Shown here: positions 52,810 through 63,534 of the stretch, piece by piece
Numbering within the stretch: position 1 is the first letter of the stretch
How the letters are laid out: each line of letters begins with the position of its first letter
Assembly: GCA_947178215.1 (NCBI GenBank)
Contig: CAMWXJ010000006.1
Coordinates: forward strand, 1-64,000
From: an uncultured Porphyromonadaceae bacterium
Lineage (GTDB): Bacteria > Bacteroidota > Bacteroidia > Bacteroidales > Muribaculaceae
Length of the DNA stretch: 64,000 nucleotides
Reading direction: 5' to 3'
Made by a program: the position numbers and the translations under genes
The notes under the pieces: model-generated
The model's input: only the letters and a program-made list of their open reading frames with translations
The model's database searches: none
Told to the model about the DNA's origin: nothing

Positions 52810-54237
52810 TCAGTCGCGGAGAGTAAGACGCACCACGTTCTCTACATGAGCCGTGTGGGGGAACATATCTACCGGCCTTACGGCCTCCACCTTATACGCA
52901 CTGTCGAGCAGAGCTATGTCGCGCGCCTGAGTGGCGGGATTGCAGCTCACGTACACTATGCGGCCGGGGCGGGCGCGAAGTATCACGTCGACCACATCCT
53001 GGTGCATGCCGGCGCGTGGCGGGTCGATTATCATCACGTCGGGGCGGCCGCCGTGTTCCGCGATAAACTCGTCGGTGAGCACGTCTTTCATGTCGCCGGC
53101 ATAGAACTCGGTATTGGTAATGCCGTTGACCTGTGAGTTGACTTTGGCGTCGGCGATAGCCTCGGGCACATACTCGATTCCTATCACGTGGCGCGCGCGG
53201 CGTGCCACAAAGTTGGCTATCGTACCTGTGCCGGTATAGAGGTCATACACAAGCTCGTCGCCGTTGAGCCCGGCAAACTCTCGGGCCACCTGATAGAGTC
53301 GGTAGGCCTGGCGCGAGTTGGTCTGATAAAACGACTTCGGCCCCACGCGGAAGCGTAGTCCCTCCATTTCCTCCTCTATATAAGGCATGCCGGCAAAAGT
53401 TATCACCTCCTGGTCGCCGATAGTATCATTGGCTTTCAGGTTGACGACATAGAGCAGCGAGGTAAGCTCGGGAAAGTTGTCGCGTACGACCGTCATCATA
53501 TCCTCGATTGCGGGACGGTTGTCCTCGCCAAATACCACCACGGCCATTTTCTGACCGGTCGAGGCGGTGCGTATCATCAGAGTGCGCAGAAGTCCGGTCT
53601 GGGCTCGCAGGTCAAAGAACGTGTAGCCGCGCTCCTTGGCAACTGCCTTGACAAAGAGGCGCAGGCGGTTGCCGAAATCCTCTTGGAGATGACACGCCTT
53701 GATGTCAAGCACCTTGTCGAAGGCGCCCGGTATGTGGAATCCGGCGGCGTCGCGGTCGGGAAACTCCTCGCCGCTTTCGAGCTGCTCCTGCGTGAGCCAG
53801 CAACGGTTGCTCATCGTGTATTCCATTTTGTTGCGGTAGGCCCATATTTCCTCCGAGCCGAGAATCGGGCTTATCTCCGGAAGCTCCACCTTGGCGATGC
53901 GTTGGAGTGCGTCGGTCACCTGCTGCTGCTTGCATTTAAGCTGATAGTCGTAAGGCAGATGCTGCCAGCGGCAGCCGCCACACACGGTAAAATGCTCGCA
54001 ACGCGGCTCGACACGTATTTCCGAGGGCTTCACCATTGCGGTGATGCGCCCCTCGGCATAGGAGTGCTTCTTTCGGGTGAGTTTCAGGTCCACTATGTCG
54101 CCGGGCGCGCCAAACGGGATGAAACATACTATACCGGTACCGTCGTCGCCGAGACGGGTAATGGCATTGCCCTCAGCGGCAACGCCCGTGATTTCTATGT
54201 TCTTGAGCTCGGGGAGCTCTTTGCGTTTTCTTGCCAT
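52810..54237 (-). CDS. rlmD: 23S rRNA (uracil-5-)-methyltransferase, RlmD/RumA type
   Basis: 475 residues. N-terminal TRAM domain (about 15-75), a [4Fe-4S]-type cysteine set 'CEHFTVCGGC' plus a later Cys, then the SAM domain with 'FYQTN' and 'VYDLYTGTGTIANF'. The catalytic Cys is in 'VYVSCNPATQARD' and the end has 'DMFPHTAHVENVVRL', the family C-terminal signature. It methylates U747 or U1939-type positions in 23S rRNA (family knowledge; which one is not determined). Six bases before the CYTH gene. Confidence 0.88.
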   Translation of the reverse strand: MARKRKELPELKNIEITGVAAEGNAITRLGDDGTGIVCFIPFGAPGDIVDLKLTRKKHSYAEGRITAMVKPSEIRVEPRCEHFTVCGGCRWQHLPYDYQLKCKQQQVTDALQRIAKVELPEISPILGSEEIWAYRNKMEYTMSNRCWLTQEQLESGEEFPDRDAAGFHIPGAFDKVLDIKACHLQEDFGNRLRLFVKAVAKERGYTFFDLRAQTGLLRTLMIRTASTGQKMAVVVFGEDNRPAIEDMMTVVRDNFPELTSLLYVVNLKANDTIGDQEVITFAGMPYIEEEMEGLRFRVGPKSFYQTNSRQAYRLYQVAREFAGLNGDELVYDLYTGTGTIANFVARRARHVIGIEYVPEAIADAKVNSQVNGITNTEFYAGDMKDVLTDEFIAEHGGRPDVMIIDPPRAGMHQDVVDVILRARPGRIVYVSCNPATQARDIALLDSAYKVEAVRPVDMFPHTAHVENVVRLTLRD

Positions 54238-54318
54238 TCAATCTGATGATATTGACTTCTGTCTGCAAAATTAGCCAAAATCGGGATAACTCACACCACC
54301 TAAGCCGGTATTATCGTA

Positions 54319-55491
54319 TCATAGACGCGAGCGGGTGAGAGTGGCAAGGACCTTGTTGTAGCGGTAGCGGGCGTCAATCAGCTCGGCAATCTTGCCATAC
54401 ACAGCCTCGCTCTCATTGAAGTATTCAAATACGGTTATCTGCCCGGCCTCCACTGCCTTGACAAGCAGCGCCAGGGTACGGGTCATCATATCCATGTCGT
54501 AGGTCCCCATTGACTTATATAGCTGCGTCATCTCGATATACTGCTGACGGAGAGCTGTCTCAAGCTGACGGCCTGTATCTTCGGCGCGGAGACGCGCGGC
54601 CTCGTGACGCTCGCGGGCCGCACGGACGCGATGACTGTTGGACCACACGGGAAAACTCAACCCCACTACCATGCCATTCTGCGCCTCGCCCGGAGCGGCG
54701 TTGCGGCGGTAGCCCACGTTGATACTCGGTAGCCAGCTCGTGCGGCTCACGTCCACTTCGCGGCCGGCAGCATCAACGGCATTGCGCGCCGCCACAATCG
54801 CAGGGTCTGAAGCCATGGCCTCGGCACGGAATGTCTCGAAGTCGGCTATCATCTGCTCGGCGGCATACTCCACACTGTCGGTATCAAGTTCAAAGCCGCC
54901 GTTGAGCGCCGTCAGCGCCTCTATGAGCGAGAGCTGCTCCGTCTCGTTGGCGGCTATCTCCGACTCTACGGTGCTCAGCTCCATTAGAGCCTTGTTGACT
55001 TCGAGCGCGGTAGACGCACCGGCCGAATCCTTCTGCCTGATAAATTGCAACACGCGTGTCAGGCGCCCGTGGCGCCCGTCGACAAGACGGCGCTGCTGTT
55101 GGAGCTTCACAAGCTCTATGCATTGAAGCTTGGCGTCGAGCAGAAGGTCGCGGCGCGCGGCATCAAACTGCGCCGACAGCATCTCCTCGCGCGCTTTTAC
55201 GGCCTTGCTGCGAGCGGCATAGACAGAGGGAAAATCAAACTCCTGCGACACTATGAGCTCGCTGCTCGACAAGCCCGACACATCCTTTTGCCAGAACGGA
55301 CTGAACTCGGCCGACGGGCCGGCGAGAGTGTTGTCGGCCTTGGCGTCGGCAATATCCGCCGACACGTCATGGCGGGCGGCTTTCAGTTCGAGGTTGTTGG
55401 CCTCTATTTCTCGTAACAGTTCATCGATAGTATGTGCGTTGGCACACAACGCGGCTCCCGCATACAGGAGCGCAATAATAGTCTTCTTCAT
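54319..55491 (-). CDS. TolC-family outer membrane factor of metal efflux (CusC-like)
   Basis: 390 residues with a signal peptide. The helical OEP repeats are clear, with long coiled stretches such as 'AARHDVSADIADAKA' and 'ARERHEAARLRAEDTGRQLE'. It is shorter than E. coli TolC or CusC and has no obvious lipobox. It forms the outer-membrane exit duct and is the last gene of the efflux operon, about 135 bases after the RND pump. Confidence 0.85.
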   Translation of the reverse strand: MKKTIIALLYAGAALCANAHTIDELLREIEANNLELKAARHDVSADIADAKADNTLAGPSAEFSPFWQKDVSGLSSSELIVSQEFDFPSVYAARSKAVKAREEMLSAQFDAARRDLLLDAKLQCIELVKLQQQRRLVDGRHGRLTRVLQFIRQKDSAGASTALEVNKALMELSTVESEIAANETEQLSLIEALTALNGGFELDTDSVEYAAEQMIADFETFRAEAMASDPAIVAARNAVDAAGREVDVSRTSWLPSINVGYRRNAAPGEAQNGMVVGLSFPVWSNSHRVRAARERHEAARLRAEDTGRQLETALRQQYIEMTQLYKSMGTYDMDMMTRTLALLVKAVEAGQITVFEYFNESEAVYGKIAELIDARYRYNKVLATLTRSRL

Positions 55492-55627
55492 TCAAGGATA
55501 AAAACAGATTACAGAAAGCGACTGTGAAAAATAGCTATTGAGGCGACATAATATCCTGTGCATCCCTACAAAGCTATGATTCAGCAGAAAAAATCACATC
55601 CAGGACACGCCGGAGCACTTCACGCGG

Positions 55628-58600
55628 TCAAGATTCGGCACGGCGGTTGATATGGAGATACATTATCGGTATTATAAAGCCGTTGAGCAGCGTCGACGAT
55701 ATGAGGCCGCCAAGTATCACCGCCGCCATGGGGCTCTGAATCTCGTTGCCGGGCAGATCGCCGCGCCACACAAGGGGAAGCAGCGCCAGCGCCGAGGTCA
55801 GCGCGGTCATGAGGATAGGATTGAGGCGGTCAATCGAGCCTTGCATCACAGCCCGGCTGAGCGGCATCCCCTCGGCCTCGCGAAGATTGTTGTAGCGAGT
55901 GATGAGCAACATGCCATTGCGTGTGGCTATGCCAAAGAGCGATATGAAGCCTATGATAGCCGGGATGCTCACCTCGCCGCTCGTGAAGCGCAGCACAAGC
56001 ACTCCGCCGATGAGTGCGAACGGCAGGTTGCACAAAATCACGAGGCTCTCCATGGCGTTGCGGAACTGCATGTAGAGCAGCAGGAAGATGACTATGACAC
56101 TCAGCAGCGAAGTAAGCAGCAGCGTGCGGCTCGCTGCCTGCTCGCTCTCAAACTGCCCTCCGTACTCTATATGATAGCCTTCGGGGAGCTCGACCGAAGC
56201 TTCGACGCGGCTCTGTATGTCGTTCACCACACTGCGAATGTCGCGCCCGGAAGCGTTGGCGCTGACTACAATCTTGCGCTTCACGTTCTCGCGGTTGATA
56301 GTGTTGGGGCCGGTGGTAGATATTACGTCGGCCACGTTAGAGAGCGGAATCTTGGCGCCGTCGGGGGTGTCGATGAGCATGCGGCTTATATCGTCGGCGG
56401 TAGATCGATAGTCTTTGTCGGCCCGCACCACAAGATTGAAGCTCCGGTTGCCCTCGTAGACCTGTCCCACCGTCTCGCCCGCCATGAGCACCTCCACAGC
56501 CTCATTGAACGCTGGCTCGCTGATGCCGTAGCGCGCGAGCAACTCAGGCTTAGGCACAATCTTCAACTCCGGACGCTCGACCTGCATCTCTACGTTGAGG
56601 TCGGCCACGCCGGGCACGTCGACTATCGCGTCCTTGATGCGGTTGCCGATAGAGAAGAGCCGGTTGAGGTCGTCGCCGAAAATCTTGATTGCTATTCCTG
56701 CCTGTGTGCCTGAGAGCATGGCGTCAATGCGGTGGCTTATCGGCTGGCCTATCTCGATGTTGGCGCCCGCGATGTCGGCGAGCTTGTGGCGCACCTCGTC
56801 AAGCACCTCGTGGTGGCTGCGTCCCGAGAGAACAAACGGCGCCTCGATTTCCGACACGTTGACGCCGAGGGCGTGCTCGTCGAGCTCGGCGCGGCCTGTC
56901 TTGCGCGCTACGGTAGTTATTTCGGGCACACTCAGCAACAGCTCCTCGGCGCGTCGGCCTATCTTGTCGCTCTCTTCGAGCGAGATGCCGGGCATGGAGC
57001 TTACGTTGACCGTAAACGAGCCCTCGTTGAACGGCGGGAGAAACGAATGGCCGAGCGTAAAGAAGATGCCTATCGTGGCGACAAACAGCGCCGCGGCGCC
57101 GATTACTACCGGACGGCGGTGGCCGAGGGTCCATTCAAGGGCTCGGCGGTAGTAGCGGCGAAGCCACACCGTGACAAAAGCGTCCTTGGGCACACCGCCG
57201 TCGCTGCCGGCACGGCGTCCGAGCAGATAACTGCAAAGTACCGGTGTCAGGGTTAGCGCCACCACGGTCGAAGCGAGAAGAGCCACGATAAAGGACACTC
57301 CGAGCGGAATGAGCATACGTCCTTCCATGCCGCTGAGGAAGAATAGCGGCAGAAACGACACTATGATGATGAGCGTGGAGTTGAGGATAGGCATACGCAC
57401 CTCGCGCGAGGCGTCGTAGATTACTTTCAGCGTGGCGTGGCGCTCACTCTCGGGGCGCAGGCGATTCTCGCGCAGATGGCGCCACACGTTTTCCACGTCG
57501 ACTATGGCGTCGTCGACGAGCGAGCCTATGGCTATCGCCATGCCACCGAGGCTCATGGTGTTGAGGCTCTGTCCCATGAGGTGAAGCACTATGAGCGACA
57601 CAAGCAGCGACAACGGTATCGTGACGAGGGAGATTACAGTAGTGCGCACGTTGGCGAGGAAGAGGAAGAGGATAATCACCACAAACACGGCGCCCTCGAC
57701 GAGCGACTGCTGCACGTTGTTGACAGAGCTCTCGATGAAGTCGCTCTGGCGGAAGATGTCGGTCGACACTTTCACGTCGGCGGGCAGATTCTTGGCGAGG
57801 TCGGCAAGCGATGATTCAAGCTTTTCGGTGAGCTCTATTGTGGCCGTATGAGGCTGTTTCGTCACCGTGAGGAGCACGGCGGGCTTACCCTTTTCGGCGG
57901 CAGTGCCGAGCTTGGGGCTCTGTGCGCCCACAGCCACTGTGGCGATGTCGCCGAGGGTCACTATGCCGTCGGCGCCGCTCTTCACCACGCTTTTGGATAT
58001 GCGGGCTACGGCGTCGGGCGAACCCACGCCGCGCACTATATATTCGTTGCCGTACTGGTAGATTACGCCTCCGTTGGTACGGCGGTTCATACCGCGGGTG
58101 GCAGTCATCACCTCGTCGAGGCTCACTCCGTAATGCTTCATCTTGCCGGGGTCGACAAGCACCTGATACTCTTTGAGGTCACCGCCTATCACCGACACCT
58201 GGGCCACGCCGCCGGTCGACAGCAGCCGCGGCCGTATGGTCCAGTCGGCGATTGTGCGCAAATCGAGCATCGAGGTGGAGTCGGCCGTAAGACTCACTAT
58301 CAGCAGTTCGCCGAGAATCGACGACTGCGGGCCGAGAGTTGGCTGCCCTATGCCGTCGGGGAGCGCGTCGCCTATCGTGGCGAGTTTTTCCGACACAATC
58401 TGTCGGTCGAGGTAGATGTCGGTACCCCAGTCAAACTCCACCCACACCACCGAGAAACCGGCGGTCGACGACGAGCGCACGCGGCGCACCCCCGTGGCGC
58501 CATTGACGGCGGTCTCTATCGGGAAGGTCACAAGCTGCTCCACCTCTTCGGGAGCCATGCCCCCTGCCTCGGTCATCACCACCACTGTGGGGGCGTTGAG

Positions 58601-58723
58601 GTCGGGAAACACGTCAATCTCTGCATCGTGGGCCGTACGCAGGCCCAGAACCACAAGCAATACCGCTGCGGCGAGCACAAGCAGACGGTTGCGGAGCGAA
58701 AAACTGATTATTTTGTTAAGCAT
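55628..58723 (-). CDS. CusA/CzcA-family RND metal-efflux pump
   Basis: 1031 residues, inner membrane. Heavy-metal-efflux RND family. Two six-helix halves with large periplasmic loops; 'GGMAIAIGSLVDDAIVDVENVW' (in part) in TM4 holds the Asp pair of the proton relay. 'VTFPIETAVNGATGVRRVRSSS' and 'GIATRNGMLLITRY' are HAE1/HME family signatures. The periplasmic adaptor and outer-membrane factor are encoded before and after it, making a complete CusCBA/CzcCBA-like machine. Metal (Cu+, Ag+, Zn2+, Co2+) not decidable. Confidence 0.92.
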   Translation of the reverse strand: MLNKIISFSLRNRLLVLAAAVLLVVLGLRTAHDAEIDVFPDLNAPTVVVMTEAGGMAPEEVEQLVTFPIETAVNGATGVRRVRSSSTAGFSVVWVEFDWGTDIYLDRQIVSEKLATIGDALPDGIGQPTLGPQSSILGELLIVSLTADSTSMLDLRTIADWTIRPRLLSTGGVAQVSVIGGDLKEYQVLVDPGKMKHYGVSLDEVMTATRGMNRRTNGGVIYQYGNEYIVRGVGSPDAVARISKSVVKSGADGIVTLGDIATVAVGAQSPKLGTAAEKGKPAVLLTVTKQPHTATIELTEKLESSLADLAKNLPADVKVSTDIFRQSDFIESSVNNVQQSLVEGAVFVVIILFLFLANVRTTVISLVTIPLSLLVSLIVLHLMGQSLNTMSLGGMAIAIGSLVDDAIVDVENVWRHLRENRLRPESERHATLKVIYDASREVRMPILNSTLIIIVSFLPLFFLSGMEGRMLIPLGVSFIVALLASTVVALTLTPVLCSYLLGRRAGSDGGVPKDAFVTVWLRRYYRRALEWTLGHRRPVVIGAAALFVATIGIFFTLGHSFLPPFNEGSFTVNVSSMPGISLEESDKIGRRAEELLLSVPEITTVARKTGRAELDEHALGVNVSEIEAPFVLSGRSHHEVLDEVRHKLADIAGANIEIGQPISHRIDAMLSGTQAGIAIKIFGDDLNRLFSIGNRIKDAIVDVPGVADLNVEMQVERPELKIVPKPELLARYGISEPAFNEAVEVLMAGETVGQVYEGNRSFNLVVRADKDYRSTADDISRMLIDTPDGAKIPLSNVADVISTTGPNTINRENVKRKIVVSANASGRDIRSVVNDIQSRVEASVELPEGYHIEYGGQFESEQAASRTLLLTSLLSVIVIFLLLYMQFRNAMESLVILCNLPFALIGGVLVLRFTSGEVSIPAIIGFISLFGIATRNGMLLITRYNNLREAEGMPLSRAVMQGSIDRLNPILMTALTSALALLPLVWRGDLPGNEIQSPMAAVILGGLISSTLLNGFIIPIMYLHINRRAES

Positions 58724-58735
58724 GGCCGGCAGGAA

Positions 58736-59977
58736 TCAATGGTTATGGGTGTGACCCGGAATAGAATTGCCGGCTCCGGCGAGCTTCACGCGCACGGCGC
58801 CCTGCGTCACCACCACTTCGCCCGGAGCGAGGCCGGAGAGAATCTCCACGCGCTTGCCGTCGCTCGCACCGATTTTGACTTCGCGCTTTTGGTAGCAGTT
58901 CTCGTCGGGATGAACGTAGACGAAATATATTCCCTGCTCTTCGATAAGTGCGGTCTCCGGAACACTTATTACATCCCGGCGCGGCGCGCCTATGAGATAT
59001 ATGTCGGCATATGAGTCGGGGAGCACGCTACCGGTGTTGTCGAATTCGAACGTGACGGGGATAAACGCGCTCGACGCACCGCCCGAGCGGCCATACGACA
59101 CAAGACGGCCGCCCATATCGGCGAGGTCGTAGGTGTGTTGGGCACTGTAAGCGGTACGGAAACGCGCCGACGACACCTGCCTAAGCGCCTCATAGTCGCG
59201 CTCGGCGACTTCGGCGCGGAGAAACAGCCTGCGGTTCTGTGTCACCGTCATTACCGGCTGACCCACCTCCACGTAGTCGCCATCCTTTACCATGAGCTGC
59301 TTGACGTAGCCCGCGGCGGGCGACACTACTGCCACACCTGAGCCACCGCTGCGGCCCACGGCCTCGTAGGCAAGTTTGGCGCGCTCATACTCGGCTTGCG
59401 CCGCGCGATAGTCGCTCTGCGAGATTATCCTGTCGTCGACAAGGCTCGAAGCTCGGTCATACTCAGCTTTGGCCTGCTCGTAGGCTATGCGTGCGCGGCT
59501 GCCCACGTCACCCTCGGCAAGATTGCGGGTCGACACCGTGGCGACAGCGGCACCGCGGCCAATCTTCTCCCCCTCCGCCATGGAGCGGGAGAGCTTAATC
59601 ACTCCAGCCACGGTAGCGGCAACAGTAGCCTCGTCGCCCAACGCGGGGAGCACCTTGCCCGAGGTGTGTATCACCGTGCTGAACGGCGCGGGAGTTACCG
59701 TGTCGCTCACCACGCCGGAGGCCGCGGCCTTGGCCTGCTCAAACACTATCTCGTCGGTATTCTCGCGGGCCTCGCCCTCATGGTCATGGGCCCGGGTGTC
59801 GCCATCATAGCGGTGATTTTCTACCTCATGACGGTGATTTTCGCACTCATCATTGCGCTGTTCGCCATCATAAACGTGGGTTTCACCCTCATAATTATGG
59901 GAATCGCTTTCATGATTATGGCAGCCCATAAGAGCACTAACACCCAATACCATAGTAATATATGTAAGACTTTTCAT
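58736..59977 (-). CDS. Periplasmic adaptor of metal efflux with His-rich N-terminus
   Basis: 413 residues, lipoprotein signal with lipobox LMGC (Cys19). Residues about 20-70 form a His/Asp/Glu-rich segment made of short repeats ('HNYEGETHVYDGE', 'CENHRHEVENHRYDGD', 'AHDHEGEA') with nine His residues, a likely metal sponge. The rest is a standard RND adaptor: barrel-sandwich and hairpin ('EQAKAEYDRASSLVDDRIIS'), beta-barrel, and a membrane-proximal end finishing 'IPGHTHNH'. First gene of the operon, 12 bases before the pump. A -7 box lies 22 bases upstream. Confidence 0.9.
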   Translation of the reverse strand: MKSLTYITMVLGVSALMGCHNHESDSHNYEGETHVYDGEQRNDECENHRHEVENHRYDGDTRAHDHEGEARENTDEIVFEQAKAAASGVVSDTVTPAPFSTVIHTSGKVLPALGDEATVAATVAGVIKLSRSMAEGEKIGRGAAVATVSTRNLAEGDVGSRARIAYEQAKAEYDRASSLVDDRIISQSDYRAAQAEYERAKLAYEAVGRSGGSGVAVVSPAAGYVKQLMVKDGDYVEVGQPVMTVTQNRRLFLRAEVAERDYEALRQVSSARFRTAYSAQHTYDLADMGGRLVSYGRSGGASSAFIPVTFEFDNTGSVLPDSYADIYLIGAPRRDVISVPETALIEEQGIYFVYVHPDENCYQKREVKIGASDGKRVEILSGLAPGEVVVTQGAVRVKLAGAGNSIPGHTHNH

Positions 59978-59999
59978 GTTGTGACGGATTGGTTTGATG

Positions 60000-60007
60000 C
60001 AAAGTTA
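60000..60007 (-). promoter_or_regulatory. -7 box of the metal-efflux operon
   Basis: TAACTTTG on the minus strand, a perfect TAnnTTTG match, 22 bases before the adaptor ATG. Divergent to the acetyltransferase promoter (ATG at 60090). Confidence 0.6.
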
Positions 60008-60089
60008 ACCAATCGCGCGTGCAACTCAGTGGCATTTTGTGGCCGGCGGCTCAATGCAACAATTATCCCCCCGGGGGCGTTACTATTGC

Positions 60090-61184
60090 ATGAGCCGCAA
60101 AGATGAAATAAAGAAAATGTGGGCCGATGTTTTCGGCGACAGCAAAGAATATGTCGACATGTACTTCGATCGCGTGTACAGAGACTGCGACGCCATGACA
60201 CTCTGCACTGACGGCCACGTAGTGAGCTCGCTGCTTCTCCAACCTTACGCCATGACGTTTCACGGGCACCCGACCAGTGCATCGTATATCGCCGGAGCGG
60301 CCACACGCCGCAACATGCGCGGCCGCGGACTGATGAGCGCGCTCATGGCCGACGCTCTCGACACCTCTCGCGCCCGCGGCGACATTATAACATGCCTCAT
60401 TCCGGCGTCGGGCTATCTCTACCGCTACTACTCGCGGTTCGGCTTCGCCACCGTGGCGCTCACCGATGTGATGCGTTATACCTCGCTCCACGCTTTCGCT
60501 CCCACAGAGGAGGAGAGTGCCGGGGAGTTCACGCCGGTCGACGACCTGTTTGACGAGCGCGTGAGCAATGCTGTGGCGGCCTTTGAGCGCGAACTGCCTC
60601 AGGCAACCGTGCTTCACTCGCGCCGCGACTATCTCAACATCCTCGACGACCTGTCGCTCGACGGGGGCTTGTGTGCCGCCGTGACCGACGCCGTCGGAGA
60701 TGTAGCCGCGATAGGGTGGGCGCGCCCCGCCCCCGACGGCTCGGGCGTAATACGTGTCGACGAGATTCTCTACCGCACCGACGCCGCCCGCCTGGCGGTG
60801 TTGCGCATCATGCGCGCCAAATGGCCCGACACCCCATTCGCCATTCTCGCCCCCGTGACGAGCGGAGGCCGCTGCAAGCCGACTAAGCGCGGCATGGCAC
60901 GCATAGTCAACGCCGGCAAAGCGCTTGGCCTAATCGCCTCCGACAACCCGGGCCTGAGGCTCACACTCCGCGTCACCGACCCGCTTATGCCGGTCAATGA
61001 CGGCGTCTATCGTCTGGCCGACGGCGAGTGCATACAATCGACCGACACCGAGCCGGAGCCTAAACACCTCGATTTCGACATCGACATCATAACCCTCGCC
61101 GAGCTGATATTCTCATCGCCCGAAGCCGGCTCAATCACCGGCCTGCCGGCCCAACGCCTCCGCATGGCTCTGATGCTCGACTGA
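60090..61184 (+). CDS. GNAT acetyltransferase, Eis-like
   Basis: About 364 residues from ATG 60090 ('MSRKDEIKKMWADV'); an earlier in-frame start at 60039 is possible. The N-terminal GNAT domain shows 'GAATRRNMRGRGLMSALM' (about 83-100), the acetyl-CoA pyrophosphate-binding motif A. A second GNAT-like domain and an SCP2-like C-terminal part follow, the Eis layout, though short. Eis proteins acetylate aminoglycosides or proteins; the substrate here is unknown. It is divergent from the efflux operon and ends near the groEL terminator. Confidence 0.78.
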   Translation: MSRKDEIKKMWADVFGDSKEYVDMYFDRVYRDCDAMTLCTDGHVVSSLLLQPYAMTFHGHPTSASYIAGAATRRNMRGRGLMSALMADALDTSRARGDIITCLIPASGYLYRYYSRFGFATVALTDVMRYTSLHAFAPTEEESAGEFTPVDDLFDERVSNAVAAFERELPQATVLHSRRDYLNILDDLSLDGGLCAAVTDAVGDVAAIGWARPAPDGSGVIRVDEILYRTDAARLAVLRIMRAKWPDTPFAILAPVTSGGRCKPTKRGMARIVNAGKALGLIASDNPGLRLTLRVTDPLMPVNDGVYRLADGECIQSTDTEPEPKHLDFDIDIITLAELIFSSPEAGSITGLPAQRLRMALMLD

Positions 61185-61280
61185 GCAAGCCCTGCGGCTT
61201 GGAGAGCTCGGAGGGCTTGGAAGGCTTGGACGCTTCGGACTGGTCCGAGTTGTCCGAAAAGTCCGAGTTTCCTAAAAATC

Positions 61281-61326
61281 AGGAGCGGGAGGGCGACCCA
61301 GATTTGGGGTCGCGCCTCCCGCTCCT
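61281..61326. terminator. Terminator between the acetyltransferase and groEL
   Basis: A near-perfect stem pairs 61281-61299 with 61307-61326, loop about seven bases. On the minus strand it is followed by a short T run (TGATTTTTAGG), so it ends groEL. Before it, G-rich short repeats (61197-61270) are seen. Confidence 0.75.
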
Positions 61327-61352
61327 GAATATATTTGTTGCGGAGGGGTCGA

Positions 61353-63002
<1,650 letters not shown>

Positions 63003-63045
63003 TTATCAGTGATTTAAAAGAGTGATAAAAGGCTTAGCGGAAGTA

Positions 63046-63321
63046 TCAGCCTTCGATGATGGCGAGGATGTCGCTCTGGCGCATGATGATATACTTCTCA
63101 CCTTCGAGAGTAACCTCATTGCCGGCATACTTGCCATAGAGCACGTCGTCGCCGGGCTTTACTACCATTTCCTCATCCTTGGTGCCGTTGCCACAGGCGA
63201 TAACCTTGCCTTGGAGGGGTTTCTCCTTGGCTGAGTCGGGGATGATGATACCTGCCATTGTCACTTCTTCGGCGGCCGTGGGCGAGATGAGCACGCGGTC
63301 GGCCAGCGGTTTGATATTCAT
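63046..63321 (-). CDS. groES: 10-kDa co-chaperonin
   Basis: 91 residues. Starts '[19 protein letters not shown]' and carries the mobile loop after it ('[16 protein letters not shown]') and the C-terminal '[13 protein letters not shown]...' strand set. First gene of the groESL operon. No CIRCE inverted repeat (TTAGCACTC-N9-GAGTGCTAA) is seen between 63322 and 63534, so heat control is not by HrcA binding at that site. Confidence 0.97.
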   Translation of the reverse strand: MNIKPLADRVLISPTAAEEVTMAGIIIPDSAKEKPLQGKVIACGNGTKDEEMVVKPGDDVLYGKYAGNEVTLEGEKYIIMRQSDILAIIEG

Positions 63322-63456
63322 GGGTTGAATGTTATATTGGTTTTTGATTATTGTCGTATGTCGGGGTTAGCTTCCCCACTGCTTATTCGAGCAAAAGGCG
63401 TGCCAAAGTCCATGAGTGTCACCCTGCGCACTCCCGCTCCAATAGTTTTAACGCAA

Positions 63457-63490
63457 ATATGCGCCCGCAGGTTCGCCTGCGGACGCATAT
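63457..63490. terminator. Terminator after the C1 peptidase gene
   Basis: A 15-bp stem with one mismatch (63457-63471 with 63476-63490) and a TTCG loop, about 45 bases downstream of the minus-strand peptidase stop codon. T-rich sequence follows on the minus strand. Confidence 0.75.
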
Positions 63491-63534
63491 TCGATATGTT
63501 GAGTGGGGATTAAGTCAGTGCAGGTGACAAAATG

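Noticed and set aside
63322-63534. CIRCE operator for groES-groEL
   Set aside because: The inverted repeat TTAGCACTC/GAGTGCTAA is not present; GAGTG and CACTC fragments occur but lack the spacing.
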